DNA of 64,000 nt from Flexibacter flexilis DSM 6793 (GTDB lineage Bacteria; Bacteroidota; Bacteroidia; Cytophagales; Flexibacteraceae): assembly GCF_900112255.1 (NCBI RefSeq), contig NZ_FOLE01000013.1:1-64000 (forward strand), given 5' to 3'. Positions within the stretch are counted from its first letter, which is position 1. Every line of letters begins with the position of its first letter. Below are positions 8,270 to 17,951 of the stretch, piece after piece. The translations under genes were made by a program, and so were the position numbers. The notes beneath the pieces are model-generated. The model saw only the letters and a list, made by a program, of their open reading frames with translations. It ran no database searches and was not told the origin of the DNA.

Positions 8270-11200
8270 TTTCACAACATCGGTAAATATACTCAGAGAT
8301 ACTGAGAGGGATTTTAATTATATCCCAACGCCAAATGCCAAACAGGTAGTAGGTCAAATTGTGAACGATTTTAAAAAAGGTATTCGCTCGTTCAATATCA
8401 TTGGAACTTACGGAACAGGAAAATCTTCGTTTCTTTTAGCTCTTGAACAAAGTGTGAGAGGGAAAAAACGTTATTTTGAAACAAACTTTCTTGCGAATCC
8501 TATAGTTGATTTTGTAAAAATTGTAGGTTCTTACACTTCGATTGTAGAGCAATTTGCAGATACTTTTGAAGTAACAACAACTAAAAATAAGCACGAAAAT
8601 ATCTTATCTGAAATTTTCAATCGCTATTATTCTCTTGGCAAAAACAACGGCATTTTGTTTTTGCTGTTAGATGAGTTCGGGAAATTTTTGGAGTATGCAA
8701 GCAAACACAATCCCGAAAACGAATTGTATTTCATTCAACAATTAGCGGAGTTTTGCAACAACCCAAAGTACAATGTTGTTCTAATTTCTACGGTTCATCA
8801 AAGTTTTGAATCGTATGCTTACGCTTTAACAAGTACACAAAAGCAAGAATGGACAAAGGTTAAGGGTCGTTTTCGTGAAATTACATTTAACGAACCCGTT
8901 GAACAACTTTTGTATTTGGCTTCGGAATATGTTGCAGAAAACTTTGAAAACAAAGCCCCGAAAGCACAAGTTGAAAAATGCGTGGAATTGTCTGTCGCTT
9001 CAAAAGCGTTCAATTTCAACAAATATTTCTTAGATGAAATTTCTACAAAACTTTTTCCGCTTGATATTCTTTCGGCAAATACGCTTACACTTGCGCTGCA
9101 ACGCTACGGACAAAATGAACGTTCTCTCTTTTCATTCCTTGAATCAACAGATCATACAGGGTTAGCGAAATTCAACAAACGTGAAAATCCGTTTTATAAT
9201 TTGAGTTGTGTTTACGATTATCTCAACTTCAATTTTTATTCGTTTCTCACTTCAAAATACAATCCCGATTTTTCGGCTTGGAGTTCAATCCGTTCTTCGT
9301 TGGAAGAAGTAGAAAGAGCATTTGATGAAAAAATAAACGATTACTCAAATGCCGTTAAAACAATTGGTTTGCTGAATATTTTCTCGGCAAGCGGAGCGAT
9401 TTTAGATAATAACTTTTTGAGTAATTACCTTGAAATCGCCTGCGGTGTTTCCAATGCAAGCACAATCATCAAAAATCTTGAAACGAAAAAAATCATTCGT
9501 TTCCGTTCGCACAGCAAACGCTATATTTTGTTTGAGGGAACGGATTTGGATATTCAAACTGCCTTACTTGAGGCGGGGGAAAAAATTTCGGAAGTTAATG
9601 ACGTTGTTTCATTGTTGAAAAAACATATTTCATTTTCTCATAAATTAGCAAATCAGTATTATTCCAAAAAAGGAACGCCAAGATATTTTGAGTTTATTAT
9701 TTCAGAATCTCCTATAAATAAAATTCCAACGGGCGAAATAGATGGTTTTGTAAATCTTATATTCAACAGCAAATTGACAGTTTCAGAGGTTGAAGAGACT
9801 TCAAAAAATCAAAAAGAAGCTATCGTTTATTGTTATTTCAAAAATTCAACTGAAATTAGAAACTTGTTATTTGAAATAGAGAAAATCCAACAAGTAATTG
9901 AAGAAAACAAAGATGATAGGGTTGCTAAACGAGAATTGGAAAGTATCGTTCAGCACCAAATTACAATTCTTGAACACGAGATAACAAGGAAAGGACTTTT
10001 TACTAACAATAAGAATGTAGTTTGGTATTTTCAAGGAGTAAGAAAAACTATTACCAGTCAAACAGATTTCAATAAATTGCTTACTCAAGTTTGTGGTATT
10101 GTTTATGACGCAACACCGACATTCATAAACGAATTGGTAAACAAACACAAAATTTCACCTTCAATTCACACCGCAAAACGCAACTATTTTAAAGCACTTG
10201 CGAATAATTGGGATAAAGAAAACTTGGGGTTTGAAGATGCAAAATTTCCGCCTGAAAAGACAATTTTCTTATCACTTTTGAAAGAAAACGGAATTTCGCC
10301 AATTCGTGAAAATTCGTTCTCTGTACCAAGTATTGACAAAAATTCAAGTTTCAATGAACTATGGAAAACATCGGAAAAATTCCTTGAAAGTGCAAAATTA
10401 GAACAGCGAAGTATTGATGAATTTGTTTCTATTTTGAGCAAACGACCATTGAAACTGAAACAAGGCTTTATTGATTTTTGGGTTCCGACTTTTCTGTTTT
10501 TGAGAAGAGATGATTTTGCTTTGTTTAATAGAGGTGGCTATCTACCAAATATAACGGATGACAATCTTGAGTTAATTGCCAAAAATCCAGAAAATTATTT
10601 TATTAAAACTTTTGATATAGAAGGCGTGAAGCTCGATATATTTAATAGCTACCGTACATTCTTGAATATTTCAACTGAATCGAAGTTTGATAACAATTCA
10701 TTCATTGAAACGATAAAACCGTTCATTGTTTTTTACAAACAGTTGCATGAATATTCAAAGCAAACAAAACGTCTTTCATCTTCGGCTTTGAAAATTCGCA
10801 CTGCTATTGCAATGAGCAAAGACCCCGAAGATACTTTCTTTGATGCATTCCCAAATGCGTTAGGGACTTCGCTTAGTGCTTTGCAAAAAGATAAATCAAA
10901 ACTGCAAGGCTACACAACAAGTTTGCAAAATGCGGTTCGTGAATTGCGTACTTCTTATGATGAACTAATCAAACGCTTTGAAGAATTTATCTGCAATGAA
11001 TTTGTTGGAAAATCAGTTGAGTTTGACGAATACAAAAAATATTTACAAGACCGTTTTGCAAAGCTGAAAAAGCATTTGCTTTTAGCAAATCAAAAAACGT
11101 TTGTCCAACGAATTGATTCGGGTTTAGAGGATAAAAAGGCTTGGTTAAATTCTATTGCACAAGCCGTAGTTGGAAAAAAGCTTGAAAATTTCAGTGATGA

Positions 11201-11480
11201 GGATGAAATCGCATTGTACGAAAAATTCAAGTCAATGATTTTGGAATTGGATAGCTTGACTAACATTTCAAAAGCCTATATTGATGAGAAATCTGAAGAT
11301 GTAATAGGAATCAAAATTGATACATTTTTCAGTGAAATAAATCCAAAAGTTGTTCGTATTCCTAAAAATAAGTCAGAAGAAATTGAGCAATTGAAGTCTG
11401 CGTTGAAGAAAAAATTGGGAGCCGACAGAACTTCAAATATAGCGGCAGTGTTGAACCTCTTAAAAGAATTATTGCAATGA
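8259..11480 (+). CDS. sspC: Large P-loop ATPase, SspC-like
   Basis: A 1073-aa protein with a Walker A motif GTYGTGKSS at about residues 49-57 and a Walker B-like FLLLDEFGKF at about residue 130. A long helical region follows, with coiled-coil character near residues 885-960. It resembles the large ATPases encoded between sspB and sspD (and, more distantly, BrxC-type ATPases). The ATPase is thought to power or coordinate phosphorothioation. It overlaps sspB by 11 bases and ends in TGA overlapping the sspD ATG (ATGA at 11477-11480). No nuclease or methylase motif is evident. Confidence 0.72.
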   Translation: MANNFTTSVNILRDTERDFNYIPTPNAKQVVGQIVNDFKKGIRSFNIIGTYGTGKSSFLLALEQSVRGKKRYFETNFLANPIVDFVKIVGSYTSIVEQFADTFEVTTTKNKHENILSEIFNRYYSLGKNNGILFLLLDEFGKFLEYASKHNPENELYFIQQLAEFCNNPKYNVVLISTVHQSFESYAYALTSTQKQEWTKVKGRFREITFNEPVEQLLYLASEYVAENFENKAPKAQVEKCVELSVASKAFNFNKYFLDEISTKLFPLDILSANTLTLALQRYGQNERSLFSFLESTDHTGLAKFNKRENPFYNLSCVYDYLNFNFYSFLTSKYNPDFSAWSSIRSSLEEVERAFDEKINDYSNAVKTIGLLNIFSASGAILDNNFLSNYLEIACGVSNASTIIKNLETKKIIRFRSHSKRYILFEGTDLDIQTALLEAGEKISEVNDVVSLLKKHISFSHKLANQYYSKKGTPRYFEFIISESPINKIPTGEIDGFVNLIFNSKLTVSEVEETSKNQKEAIVYCYFKNSTEIRNLLFEIEKIQQVIEENKDDRVAKRELESIVQHQITILEHEITRKGLFTNNKNVVWYFQGVRKTITSQTDFNKLLTQVCGIVYDATPTFINELVNKHKISPSIHTAKRNYFKALANNWDKENLGFEDAKFPPEKTIFLSLLKENGISPIRENSFSVPSIDKNSSFNELWKTSEKFLESAKLEQRSIDEFVSILSKRPLKLKQGFIDFWVPTFLFLRRDDFALFNRGGYLPNITDDNLELIAKNPENYFIKTFDIEGVKLDIFNSYRTFLNISTESKFDNNSFIETIKPFIVFYKQLHEYSKQTKRLSSSALKIRTAIAMSKDPEDTFFDAFPNALGTSLSALQKDKSKLQGYTTSLQNAVRELRTSYDELIKRFEEFICNEFVGKSVEFDEYKKYLQDRFAKLKKHLLLANQKTFVQRIDSGLEDKKAWLNSIAQAVVGKKLENFSDEDEIALYEKFKSMILELDSLTNISKAYIDEKSEDVIGIKIDTFFSEINPKVVRIPKNKSEEIEQLKSALKKKLGADRTSNIAAVLNLLKELLQ

Positions 11481-12583
11481 GTAAAGTAAGGCATGTTTTA
11501 GGAATTTCAGGAGGCAAAGATAGTGCCGCCTTAGCAATTTATATAAAGACGAAATATCCATCATTAAATTTGGAGTTCTATTCTTGTGATACTGGGAAAG
11601 AATTAGATGAAACATATCAACTTGTTCAAAACCTTGAAGGCTATCTCGGAATTAAAATAAAACTCTTAAAAGGTGCTGAAAATAGTTCGGAAGACCCATT
11701 TGACCACTTTTTAAAGATGTATGGAGGGTACTTGCCTTCTTCTAACTCTCGCTGGTGTACAAAGAAATTAAAACTTGACCCATTTGAAAAATATGTAGGA
11801 ATGGATAATGTTATTTCTTATGTTGGTATTCGTGGAGACGAAGACCGTGAAGGGTATATTTCAACAAAGAAAAATATTCAATCAATTTTTCCTTTCCGAA
11901 AAAACATTTGGAGTGAAGATGTAATTGCTAAGACTTTATCAAATCAAAACATTGAGCAAATCATTTCCTATTCTAAAAACATTGATTTTGGAAAATATCA
12001 AAACAAAGTAGTGCAAATCATTTCCCAAAAAATTGATGCTTCATTTACGCAAATACAAAAATTAAACGTCTTACTTGATACCGATGTGAAAGGCTTTAAT
12101 CAATTAGTTTTTGATTTTTTGAAAACAACTGATTATCCCTTATCAAAAGAAGACTCATTTCCCTTGCTTGACAATGAAGACGTATTGGTTCGTGATGATA
12201 TTTTCAGAATCTTGGAAGAAAGCGGTGTTGGTGTGCCAGCCTATTACAACAAAATTGATTTTGCCATCAATGGTAAAATAGGTCAATATTCAAGAAGCCG
12301 CTCTGGCTGTTACTTTTGCTTTTTTCAGCAGAAAATAGAATGGATTTGGTTGTACGAACAGCACCCCAACTTGTACAAAAAAGCAATGGAGTACGAAAAA
12401 GATGGCTACACTTGGGGGCAGAACGAAAGTTTGGAAGAGTTGATTCATCCAGAAAGAGTAAAGCAGGTGAAGGAAGAGTATGTTAAACGAATGGAACGAA
12501 ATGCAGCTAAAAGCAAATCACCTTACTTGATTGATATTTTAGACGATGAAGAAGGAATTGGTTGTGCGAGTTGTTTTATTTGA
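11477..12583 (+). CDS. sspD: PP-loop sulfurtransferase, DndC/SspD-like
   Basis: A 368-aa PAPS-reductase-family protein. The PP-loop SGGKDS is at about residues 11-16 and binds ATP to activate the DNA backbone. The cysteines in RWCTKK (about 93-98), SGCYFCF (about 276-282) and near the C-terminus (GCASC) are consistent with an iron-sulfur cluster, as in DndC/SspD. In the pathway it receives sulfur from the cysteine desulfurase and transfers it to DNA. It ends in TGA followed directly by TAG, so it would terminate almost identically under either reading of TGA. Confidence 0.82.
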   Translation: MSKVRHVLGISGGKDSAALAIYIKTKYPSLNLEFYSCDTGKELDETYQLVQNLEGYLGIKIKLLKGAENSSEDPFDHFLKMYGGYLPSSNSRWCTKKLKLDPFEKYVGMDNVISYVGIRGDEDREGYISTKKNIQSIFPFRKNIWSEDVIAKTLSNQNIEQIISYSKNIDFGKYQNKVVQIISQKIDASFTQIQKLNVLLDTDVKGFNQLVFDFLKTTDYPLSKEDSFPLLDNEDVLVRDDIFRILEESGVGVPAYYNKIDFAINGKIGQYSRSRSGCYFCFFQQKIEWIWLYEQHPNLYKKAMEYEKDGYTWGQNESLEELIHPERVKQVKEEYVKRMERNAAKSKSPYLIDILDDEEGIGCASCFI

Positions 12584-12604
12584 TAGAAAAACATTATTGA
12601 AAAT

Positions 12605-13132
12605 ATGACTGGAAACGCATTTTCATTAGGAGAAGAATTGGAATTAAGGAAAGTTGAATACAAGCTTCATAGAGAATTGTGGAGTAAATTCAATTATCCT
12701 GATTTGAATTTAAACTTTAACCAATGGGTAACAATAAAATACCTAAATGACAATGCTGACAATTTTGATGCAAACATTGAAAATATTCCCAACGACAAAG
12801 GAGGTTTGTATATGTTTTATGTTAAGTGTGAAATCATTACGGGCATAACTGAATATCCACTATATGTTGGACGGGCACAGTTTACAGCAAATCAAAATCT
12901 AAGAAAACGTGTAAAAGAATACTTTCAAAAATATCAACGTAATGATGAAAGACCAAAAATAACAAGAATGTTTAATTATTGGAAAAACGATTTACACTTA
13001 GCATATTTTCCATTAGATGATAACGAAGACACTGTTTGTATTGAAAAGGAGTTTATTAACTCATTACTTTTACCAATGAATACAGAAATTCCAGACGCAG
13101 AAATTAAACAAGCAATAAAAGCATTTCAATAA
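12605..13132 (+). CDS. GIY-YIG-fold protein inside the Ssp operon
   Basis: A 175-aa protein. GGLYMFY (about residues 66-72) and PLYVGRA (about 83-89) match the GIY and YIG elements. They are followed by a basic helix LRKRVKEYF containing the expected Arg and then by IEKEFINSLLLPMN (about 145-158), which supplies the metal-binding Glu and an Asn. GIY-YIG domains are single-metal nucleases. The gene lies between sspD and the DGQHR gene, sharing the last base with the latter (TAATG), so it is a true operon member. It is not part of the core sspABCD set as I know it. It could nick unmodified DNA or process intermediates. Confidence 0.68.
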   Translation: MTGNAFSLGEELELRKVEYKLHRELWSKFNYPDLNLNFNQWVTIKYLNDNADNFDANIENIPNDKGGLYMFYVKCEIITGITEYPLYVGRAQFTANQNLRKRVKEYFQKYQRNDERPKITRMFNYWKNDLHLAYFPLDDNEDTVCIEKEFINSLLLPMNTEIPDAEIKQAIKAFQ

Positions 13133-14367
13133 TGAAAATTCCAGCGTTAAGAGCAAAAATAGGTAATTGGGATTACTACGTAACCACTCTTACTTTTGAA
13201 CAAGTAGATAAATTTGTTTCAAAGGTTGATGAAAATTTACATAAGTCGGAATCATTAAAAGATTTGATTCAGCGAAGCATTACCGACAATTATAAAGGGG
13301 TAAAAGAATACATAATTAATCAACAAGAATTATTCTTTAATTCACTTGTATTAGCTGTTTATGACGATTATCCTGATTGGCAAGAAATTGAGTTTAAATA
13401 TGACGAAACAGAAACTTATCAAATGGGATTACTTGATTTCCCTAGTCAGCATAAGATATTTCCTGTTGATGGACAACATCGTGTTGAAGGAATTAAAGCA
13501 GCATTGAAAGAAAAACCTGAGTTAAAAGACCAGCAAATTGCTGCAATTTTTATCGGACACAAAAACGATGATTCAGGAAAACAAAGAACAAGAAGATTGT
13601 TTACTACACTTAACCGTTATGCGAAACCCGTTTCACCTGATTATGTTATTGCGTTAGAAGAAGACGATGTTGTTGCAATTATGACAAGAAACTTGCTTGA
13701 AGAATATGACTTGTTTACAGGCAAAAGAGTTATTTCTGCAAAACAAAAAGCTATTCCACCTAAGAATAAAGAAGCTATCACATCTATTATTACTTTGTAT
13801 CAAGCCAATCTTGAATTGTTCAAAGTTTTTTATGAAGAAAATTTCAAAAAGAAACCTACTAAAAAGGTCTTAGATAAATATCTAAAATTTAAACCATCAA
13901 ACGAAGAATTTGAAGCCTATAAGTCTTTTTGTATTCGTTTTTGGGATGCTTTCAAAACAAAACTTTCATTCATTTCCGAGTATGTAAACACAGTTGAAAA
14001 TTCAGCAGAAGCTTATCGTAATAATGAAACGGGAGGAAATCTTTTATTCCGTCCTATCGGTATATTGCCTTTTATAAAATCAAGCTTGTTGATTTATCAA
14101 AGAAAACAAATTTCATTTGAGCAAATCTTTGAGCGTTTTAATAATGTCAATTTTGAAATAAATACTAAACCTTGGTTAAATGTAGTTTGGAATCCGATTG
14201 AAAAGAAAATGATAATGAACTCTGATTCGGTAACGCAATCATTGCTTATTTATCTGTACTCTGACAATGTTTTGACTGCCCAAGAAATTAAAAAACTCAA
14301 AGAAGGCTATGCGTCAAAAATTTCATCACAAGACGTAGATAATGTTTTACAAGGAATTGAAAATTGA
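13132..14367 (+). CDS. DGQHR-domain protein, DndB-like
   Basis: A 411-aa protein with FPVDGQHRVEGIKAAL at about residues 110-125 and RRLFTTLNRYAKPVS at about 155-169, the signature of DGQHR/DndB proteins. DndB acts as a transcriptional regulator and modulates modification levels in dnd systems. Here it is embedded in an Ssp-type operon between the GIY-YIG gene and the desulfurase. It ends in TGA at 14365-14367, overlapping the TTG start of the next gene. Whether it regulates this operon is inference. Confidence 0.75.
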   Translation: MKIPALRAKIGNWDYYVTTLTFEQVDKFVSKVDENLHKSESLKDLIQRSITDNYKGVKEYIINQQELFFNSLVLAVYDDYPDWQEIEFKYDETETYQMGLLDFPSQHKIFPVDGQHRVEGIKAALKEKPELKDQQIAAIFIGHKNDDSGKQRTRRLFTTLNRYAKPVSPDYVIALEEDDVVAIMTRNLLEEYDLFTGKRVISAKQKAIPPKNKEAITSIITLYQANLELFKVFYEENFKKKPTKKVLDKYLKFKPSNEEFEAYKSFCIRFWDAFKTKLSFISEYVNTVENSAEAYRNNETGGNLLFRPIGILPFIKSSLLIYQRKQISFEQIFERFNNVNFEINTKPWLNVVWNPIEKKMIMNSDSVTQSLLIYLYSDNVLTAQEIKKLKEGYASKISSQDVDNVLQGIEN

Positions 14368-15512
14368 ATTATAAACACAACATATCATACCTCGACTACA
14401 ACGCCACCACTCCAATAGACCCACGAGTGTTGGATGCGATGCTTCCATTTCTAAAAGAAAATTTTGCCAATCCAAGCAGTACGCATCATTTTGGCAAAAC
14501 CATAAATGAAGCCATAAAATCAGCAAGAACGCAAGTCGCAGATTTAATCGGTGCAACGGATAAAGAAATTATTTTCACAAGTGGTTCAACAGAAGCAATC
14601 AACATTGCTTTAAAAGGTGTCGCCGAAAATTATTCAGAAAAGGGTAAACATATCATAACAGTATCAACCGAACACAAAGCCGTTCTTGATACTTGCAATT
14701 ATCTTGAAAATAGAGGTTACGAAGTAACTTATTTGTCTGTTCAAAAAAACGGATTGATTGATTTGGAAGAATTGAAAAAATCTTTGCGTTCAGATACAAT
14801 TTTGGTTTGCGTAATGTTTGTAAACAATGAAACAGGCGTAATTCAACCAATACAAGAAATTGCTTTACTTACTCACGAAGTTGGTGCTTTGTTCATGACT
14901 GATGCAACTCAAGCTATTGGAAAAATAGACATAAATGCTGGAAAAATAGGCATTGATATTTTGTGTTTAAGCGGACATAAAATGTACGCTCCAAAAGGAA
15001 TTGGGGCTTTGTATGTGAAGAAAGGAATTAAACTTCCTGCATACACGCACGGAGGCGGACACGAAAATGGATTGCGAAGTGGAACGTTAAACGTTCCGAG
15101 TATTATTGCACTTGGAAGGGCTTGTGAAATTGCTGAACAAGAAATACAACAAGATGCAGAAAGAATTGTATCGTTGCGAAATGAGTTAGAGAACGAATTG
15201 CTCAAAATTCCCGACACGTTCGTAAACGGAAGTACAGAAAATAGAATTCACAACGTCAGCAACATTTGTTTCAAAGGTTTTGACGCAAATGTTTTAATCG
15301 GAAGAATGAAAAATGTAGCCGTTTCAAATGGTTCTGCTTGTACTTCTGCAATTGTTGAGCCTTCATACGTTTTAACGGCAATGGGATTGAGTGATGATGA
15401 TGCTTTTGCTTCAATTCGTTTTTCGTTGGGAAAGTTTAATACGAAAGAGGAAATAAAATTAGTTGTTAAAATTGTTTCTGAACTAATCAAAACAAGTTTT
15501 AGATATGCTTAA
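14364..15512 (+). CDS. sspA: Cysteine desulfurase (SspA/DndA/IscS family)
   Basis: A 382-aa PLP enzyme of the NifS/IscS fold. YLDYNATTPIDPRV opens the protein, LSGHKMYAPKGIG (about residues 199-211) carries the PLP-binding Lys, and NGSACTSAI (about 321-329) carries the active-site Cys. It releases sulfur from cysteine as a persulfide and passes it to the PP-loop sulfurtransferase. The start is TTG 14364, overlapping the previous TGA; the next ATG would remove the conserved N-terminus. It overlaps the helicase gene by 8 bases. In Vibrio systems sspA is separate from sspBCD; here it is in line. Confidence 0.82.
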   Translation: MNYKHNISYLDYNATTPIDPRVLDAMLPFLKENFANPSSTHHFGKTINEAIKSARTQVADLIGATDKEIIFTSGSTEAINIALKGVAENYSEKGKHIITVSTEHKAVLDTCNYLENRGYEVTYLSVQKNGLIDLEELKKSLRSDTILVCVMFVNNETGVIQPIQEIALLTHEVGALFMTDATQAIGKIDINAGKIGIDILCLSGHKMYAPKGIGALYVKKGIKLPAYTHGGGHENGLRSGTLNVPSIIALGRACEIAEQEIQQDAERIVSLRNELENELLKIPDTFVNGSTENRIHNVSNICFKGFDANVLIGRMKNVAVSNGSACTSAIVEPSYVLTAMGLSDDDAFASIRFSLGKFNTKEEIKLVVKIVSELIKTSFRYA

Positions 15513-17706
15513 AGATTGCGAATGGTCTATAGATAGGGATTATAAAACAGGTTCGGAAAACGAGCCTATGCAGTTCTATTTGGAAGGTTTGGCAAATAGT
15601 TCCGAATTTCATTTGTTATTGGGCTATTTTAGTTCGGCAGCTATTAATTTGCTTTCGATTGGTTTTGCTACATTTATCAGCAAAGGTGGAAAAATGCGAA
15701 TGGTCATCAATCATTTGCTTTCTGAAAAAGATAAAGCAGTAGTTGAAAAAGGGTTGAATGAAAACCCAAATAAGGTTTTTGATTTAACTGATATTGTTAC
15801 GCTTGGTAGAATACTTGATGAATACGACACGCATTTTTTTGAATGTTTAGCTTATTTAATTGCTGAAAAACGCATTGAAATAAAAGTTGTAAAACCCAAA
15901 AATGGTAGAGGAATAGCACATTATAAGTCTGGTGTTTTTACTGATGGAGAAAACAGTATTGCATACAAAGCTTCCTGCAATTTTACATTGAGAGGGTTAT
16001 CAGAAAATTTAGAAGAATTAGAAGCTTTCTTGAGCTGGGAAAACGGACGGTCAAATAAACTTATTAAAAAGCAAATGAGAATCATTGATAATTATTTTGC
16101 TGAAAATGATGACAGTGTTGAATATTTATCTGCAAGTGATATTGAAATTGCAATCAGAGATAGGTTTGGTAACAAAGATTTGGATGAGCTTATAGTTCAG
16201 GAATCCCAATTATTAAAAAAGAAAGTGAGCTTGATTAACAATGGGCGTTTGAAACAAACTATTCTCAAACTTCACAAAGAAATTGATAAAGTCATTCACA
16301 ATCCAAGATTTCCCAATAATGGGACGCCAAGAACGTATCAGGTAGAAGCCTATCAAAATTGGGTTACAAACGATTATAAAGGAATTTTTGCAATGGCAAC
16401 AGGAACAGGCAAAACAATTACTTCGTTGAATTGCTTGTTAGAAGATTATAAAAAAGAAAACTCATACAAAGCGATTATTTTAGTTCCAACAACAGCATTG
16501 TTGGAGCAATGGAAAAAAGAATGCGCCAAGTTCAATTTCAAAAATGTTATCACAGTAAGCTCAAAAGAAAAGTGGGAAGATAAACTTGCGTTTTTCAATA
16601 CCGCAAGCAAATTGATTGACACTTCATATATCGTAATTGTAACGTACGCTTCGCTTTCGAGAGATAAGTTTCAAAGTTTTTTCAAACAACTTCCAAAGGA
16701 AACCCTATTGATTGCGGACGAAACGCACAATTTAGGTTCACAAGGACTTTTGAAGATTTTGCCGACAATTCATTTAGAAAAAAGAATTGGTTTATCGGCA
16801 ACACCACACCGAAAATTTGACGAAGCAGGAAATACAGCAATTGAAGAATTTTTCAATGACAAATCGCCTTATATTGTTTCCTATTCAATGAAACAAGCAT
16901 TAGAAAATGGTTTTCTCTGCCAATACACATACTTCCCGCATATCGTAAAATTGACTGAAGAGGAAATGAAACGCTATAAAGAAATTTCGCTTCAACTTTT
17001 GCGAATGGGTTTGTTTGATGAGAAAGGAAATTTTAAAAGTTCGCCAGAGATTGAGAAAAAATTGTTGGAAAGAAAACGCATTATCCATAAAGCCACCAAT
17101 AAAATTGACGCGTTTCAAAAGATTTTGAACGATGAATTTAAGCAACGAAAAAACTTGAAATATACTTTGGTTTACGTTCCCGAAGGAGTTGAAGCAAATT
17201 TTGAATACAACGATTTCATTGAAGAAACAGAAGATGAAAACAAATTGATTAACGAGTACACAAGAGTTGTAAGTAATACTGACGATTCTGTAATGGTAAA
17301 ACAATTCACGTCAAATTCCACAAATCGAGAAGGAGTTTTAATCAATTACGAAAAAGGAATTACACACGTTTTAACTTCAATGAAATGTCTAGACGAAGGC
17401 GTGGATGTACCTCGTTCGGAATTGGCGATATTTTGTGCCAGTACAGGAAATCCAAGGCAATTTATTCAAAGACGTGGGCGAGTTTTGCGTTTGCATAAAG
17501 ATAAAATTCACGCAACAATTCACGACTTAGTTGTTATTCCTGAAGTTTCAAATAACGAAAGCACCTTTGAAATGGAAAAGAGCTTAGTAAGAAAAGAATT
17601 AGAACGTGTTGTTGATTTTGCAAATTTGGCAATGAACAAAACAGAAACATACAATTCTTTGAAAGATGTTTTAGACCAATACAATTTAAACTTAAACGAC
17701 ATTTGA
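15505..17706 (+). CDS. PLD-nuclease/DEAD-type helicase, probable SspFGH component
   Basis: A 733-aa protein. The N-terminus is a phospholipase-D-like domain: HYKSG at about residues 138-142 is the HxK half-motif and ASCNFT follows. A superfamily 2 helicase follows: Walker A ATGTGKT (about 298-304), DETH (about 403-406), LSATPHRK (about 431-438) and the C-terminal QFIQRRGRVLR (about 652-662). Such a protein can translocate on and cut DNA. Placed after the modification genes and before an SMC ATPase, it fits the restriction half of SspABCD-SspFGH, which is reported to damage unmodified phage DNA. Which of F, G or H it matches I cannot say. It ends in TGA. Confidence 0.7.
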   Translation: MLKDCEWSIDRDYKTGSENEPMQFYLEGLANSSEFHLLLGYFSSAAINLLSIGFATFISKGGKMRMVINHLLSEKDKAVVEKGLNENPNKVFDLTDIVTLGRILDEYDTHFFECLAYLIAEKRIEIKVVKPKNGRGIAHYKSGVFTDGENSIAYKASCNFTLRGLSENLEELEAFLSWENGRSNKLIKKQMRIIDNYFAENDDSVEYLSASDIEIAIRDRFGNKDLDELIVQESQLLKKKVSLINNGRLKQTILKLHKEIDKVIHNPRFPNNGTPRTYQVEAYQNWVTNDYKGIFAMATGTGKTITSLNCLLEDYKKENSYKAIILVPTTALLEQWKKECAKFNFKNVITVSSKEKWEDKLAFFNTASKLIDTSYIVIVTYASLSRDKFQSFFKQLPKETLLIADETHNLGSQGLLKILPTIHLEKRIGLSATPHRKFDEAGNTAIEEFFNDKSPYIVSYSMKQALENGFLCQYTYFPHIVKLTEEEMKRYKEISLQLLRMGLFDEKGNFKSSPEIEKKLLERKRIIHKATNKIDAFQKILNDEFKQRKNLKYTLVYVPEGVEANFEYNDFIEETEDENKLINEYTRVVSNTDDSVMVKQFTSNSTNREGVLINYEKGITHVLTSMKCLDEGVDVPRSELAIFCASTGNPRQFIQRRGRVLRLHKDKIHATIHDLVVIPEVSNNESTFEMEKSLVRKELERVVDFANLAMNKTETYNSLKDVLDQYNLNLNDI

Positions 17707-17717
17707 AATATTTTCTT

Positions 17718-17951
17718 ATGGCAAGAAAAGATGAAATTTTAAAAAGTTTTCTGAATCACGAATTACTTACAACAAAGTATGAGTTGCAAGATTCTGAAAT
17801 TCCTGCAACAGTTCGTGAGGCACTCAATTCAGACAAGCTAATTATTAAAGCAATCGCTTTGATAGTTGAAGGTCTTGACGGCACGTCACCCGTAACTGAT
17901 AAAGTTTTAAGAGACCAAGTAACCCAATTTTTAAACACAGTATCAATATGA
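17718..17951 (+). CDS. Small protein of the Ssp restriction half
   Basis: I prefer ATG 17718 (77 aa), 12 bases after the previous stop; a TTG at 17703 is the alternative. The product is helical and begins MARKDEIL, with no motif that I recognise. It ends in TGA overlapping the SMC gene's ATG (ATGA at 17948-17951), so it is co-translated. Its place between helicase and ATPase suggests an adaptor subunit, possibly the small member of an SspFGH-like set. Confidence 0.6.
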   Translation: MARKDEILKSFLNHELLTTKYELQDSEIPATVREALNSDKLIIKAIALIVEGLDGTSPVTDKVLRDQVTQFLNTVSI

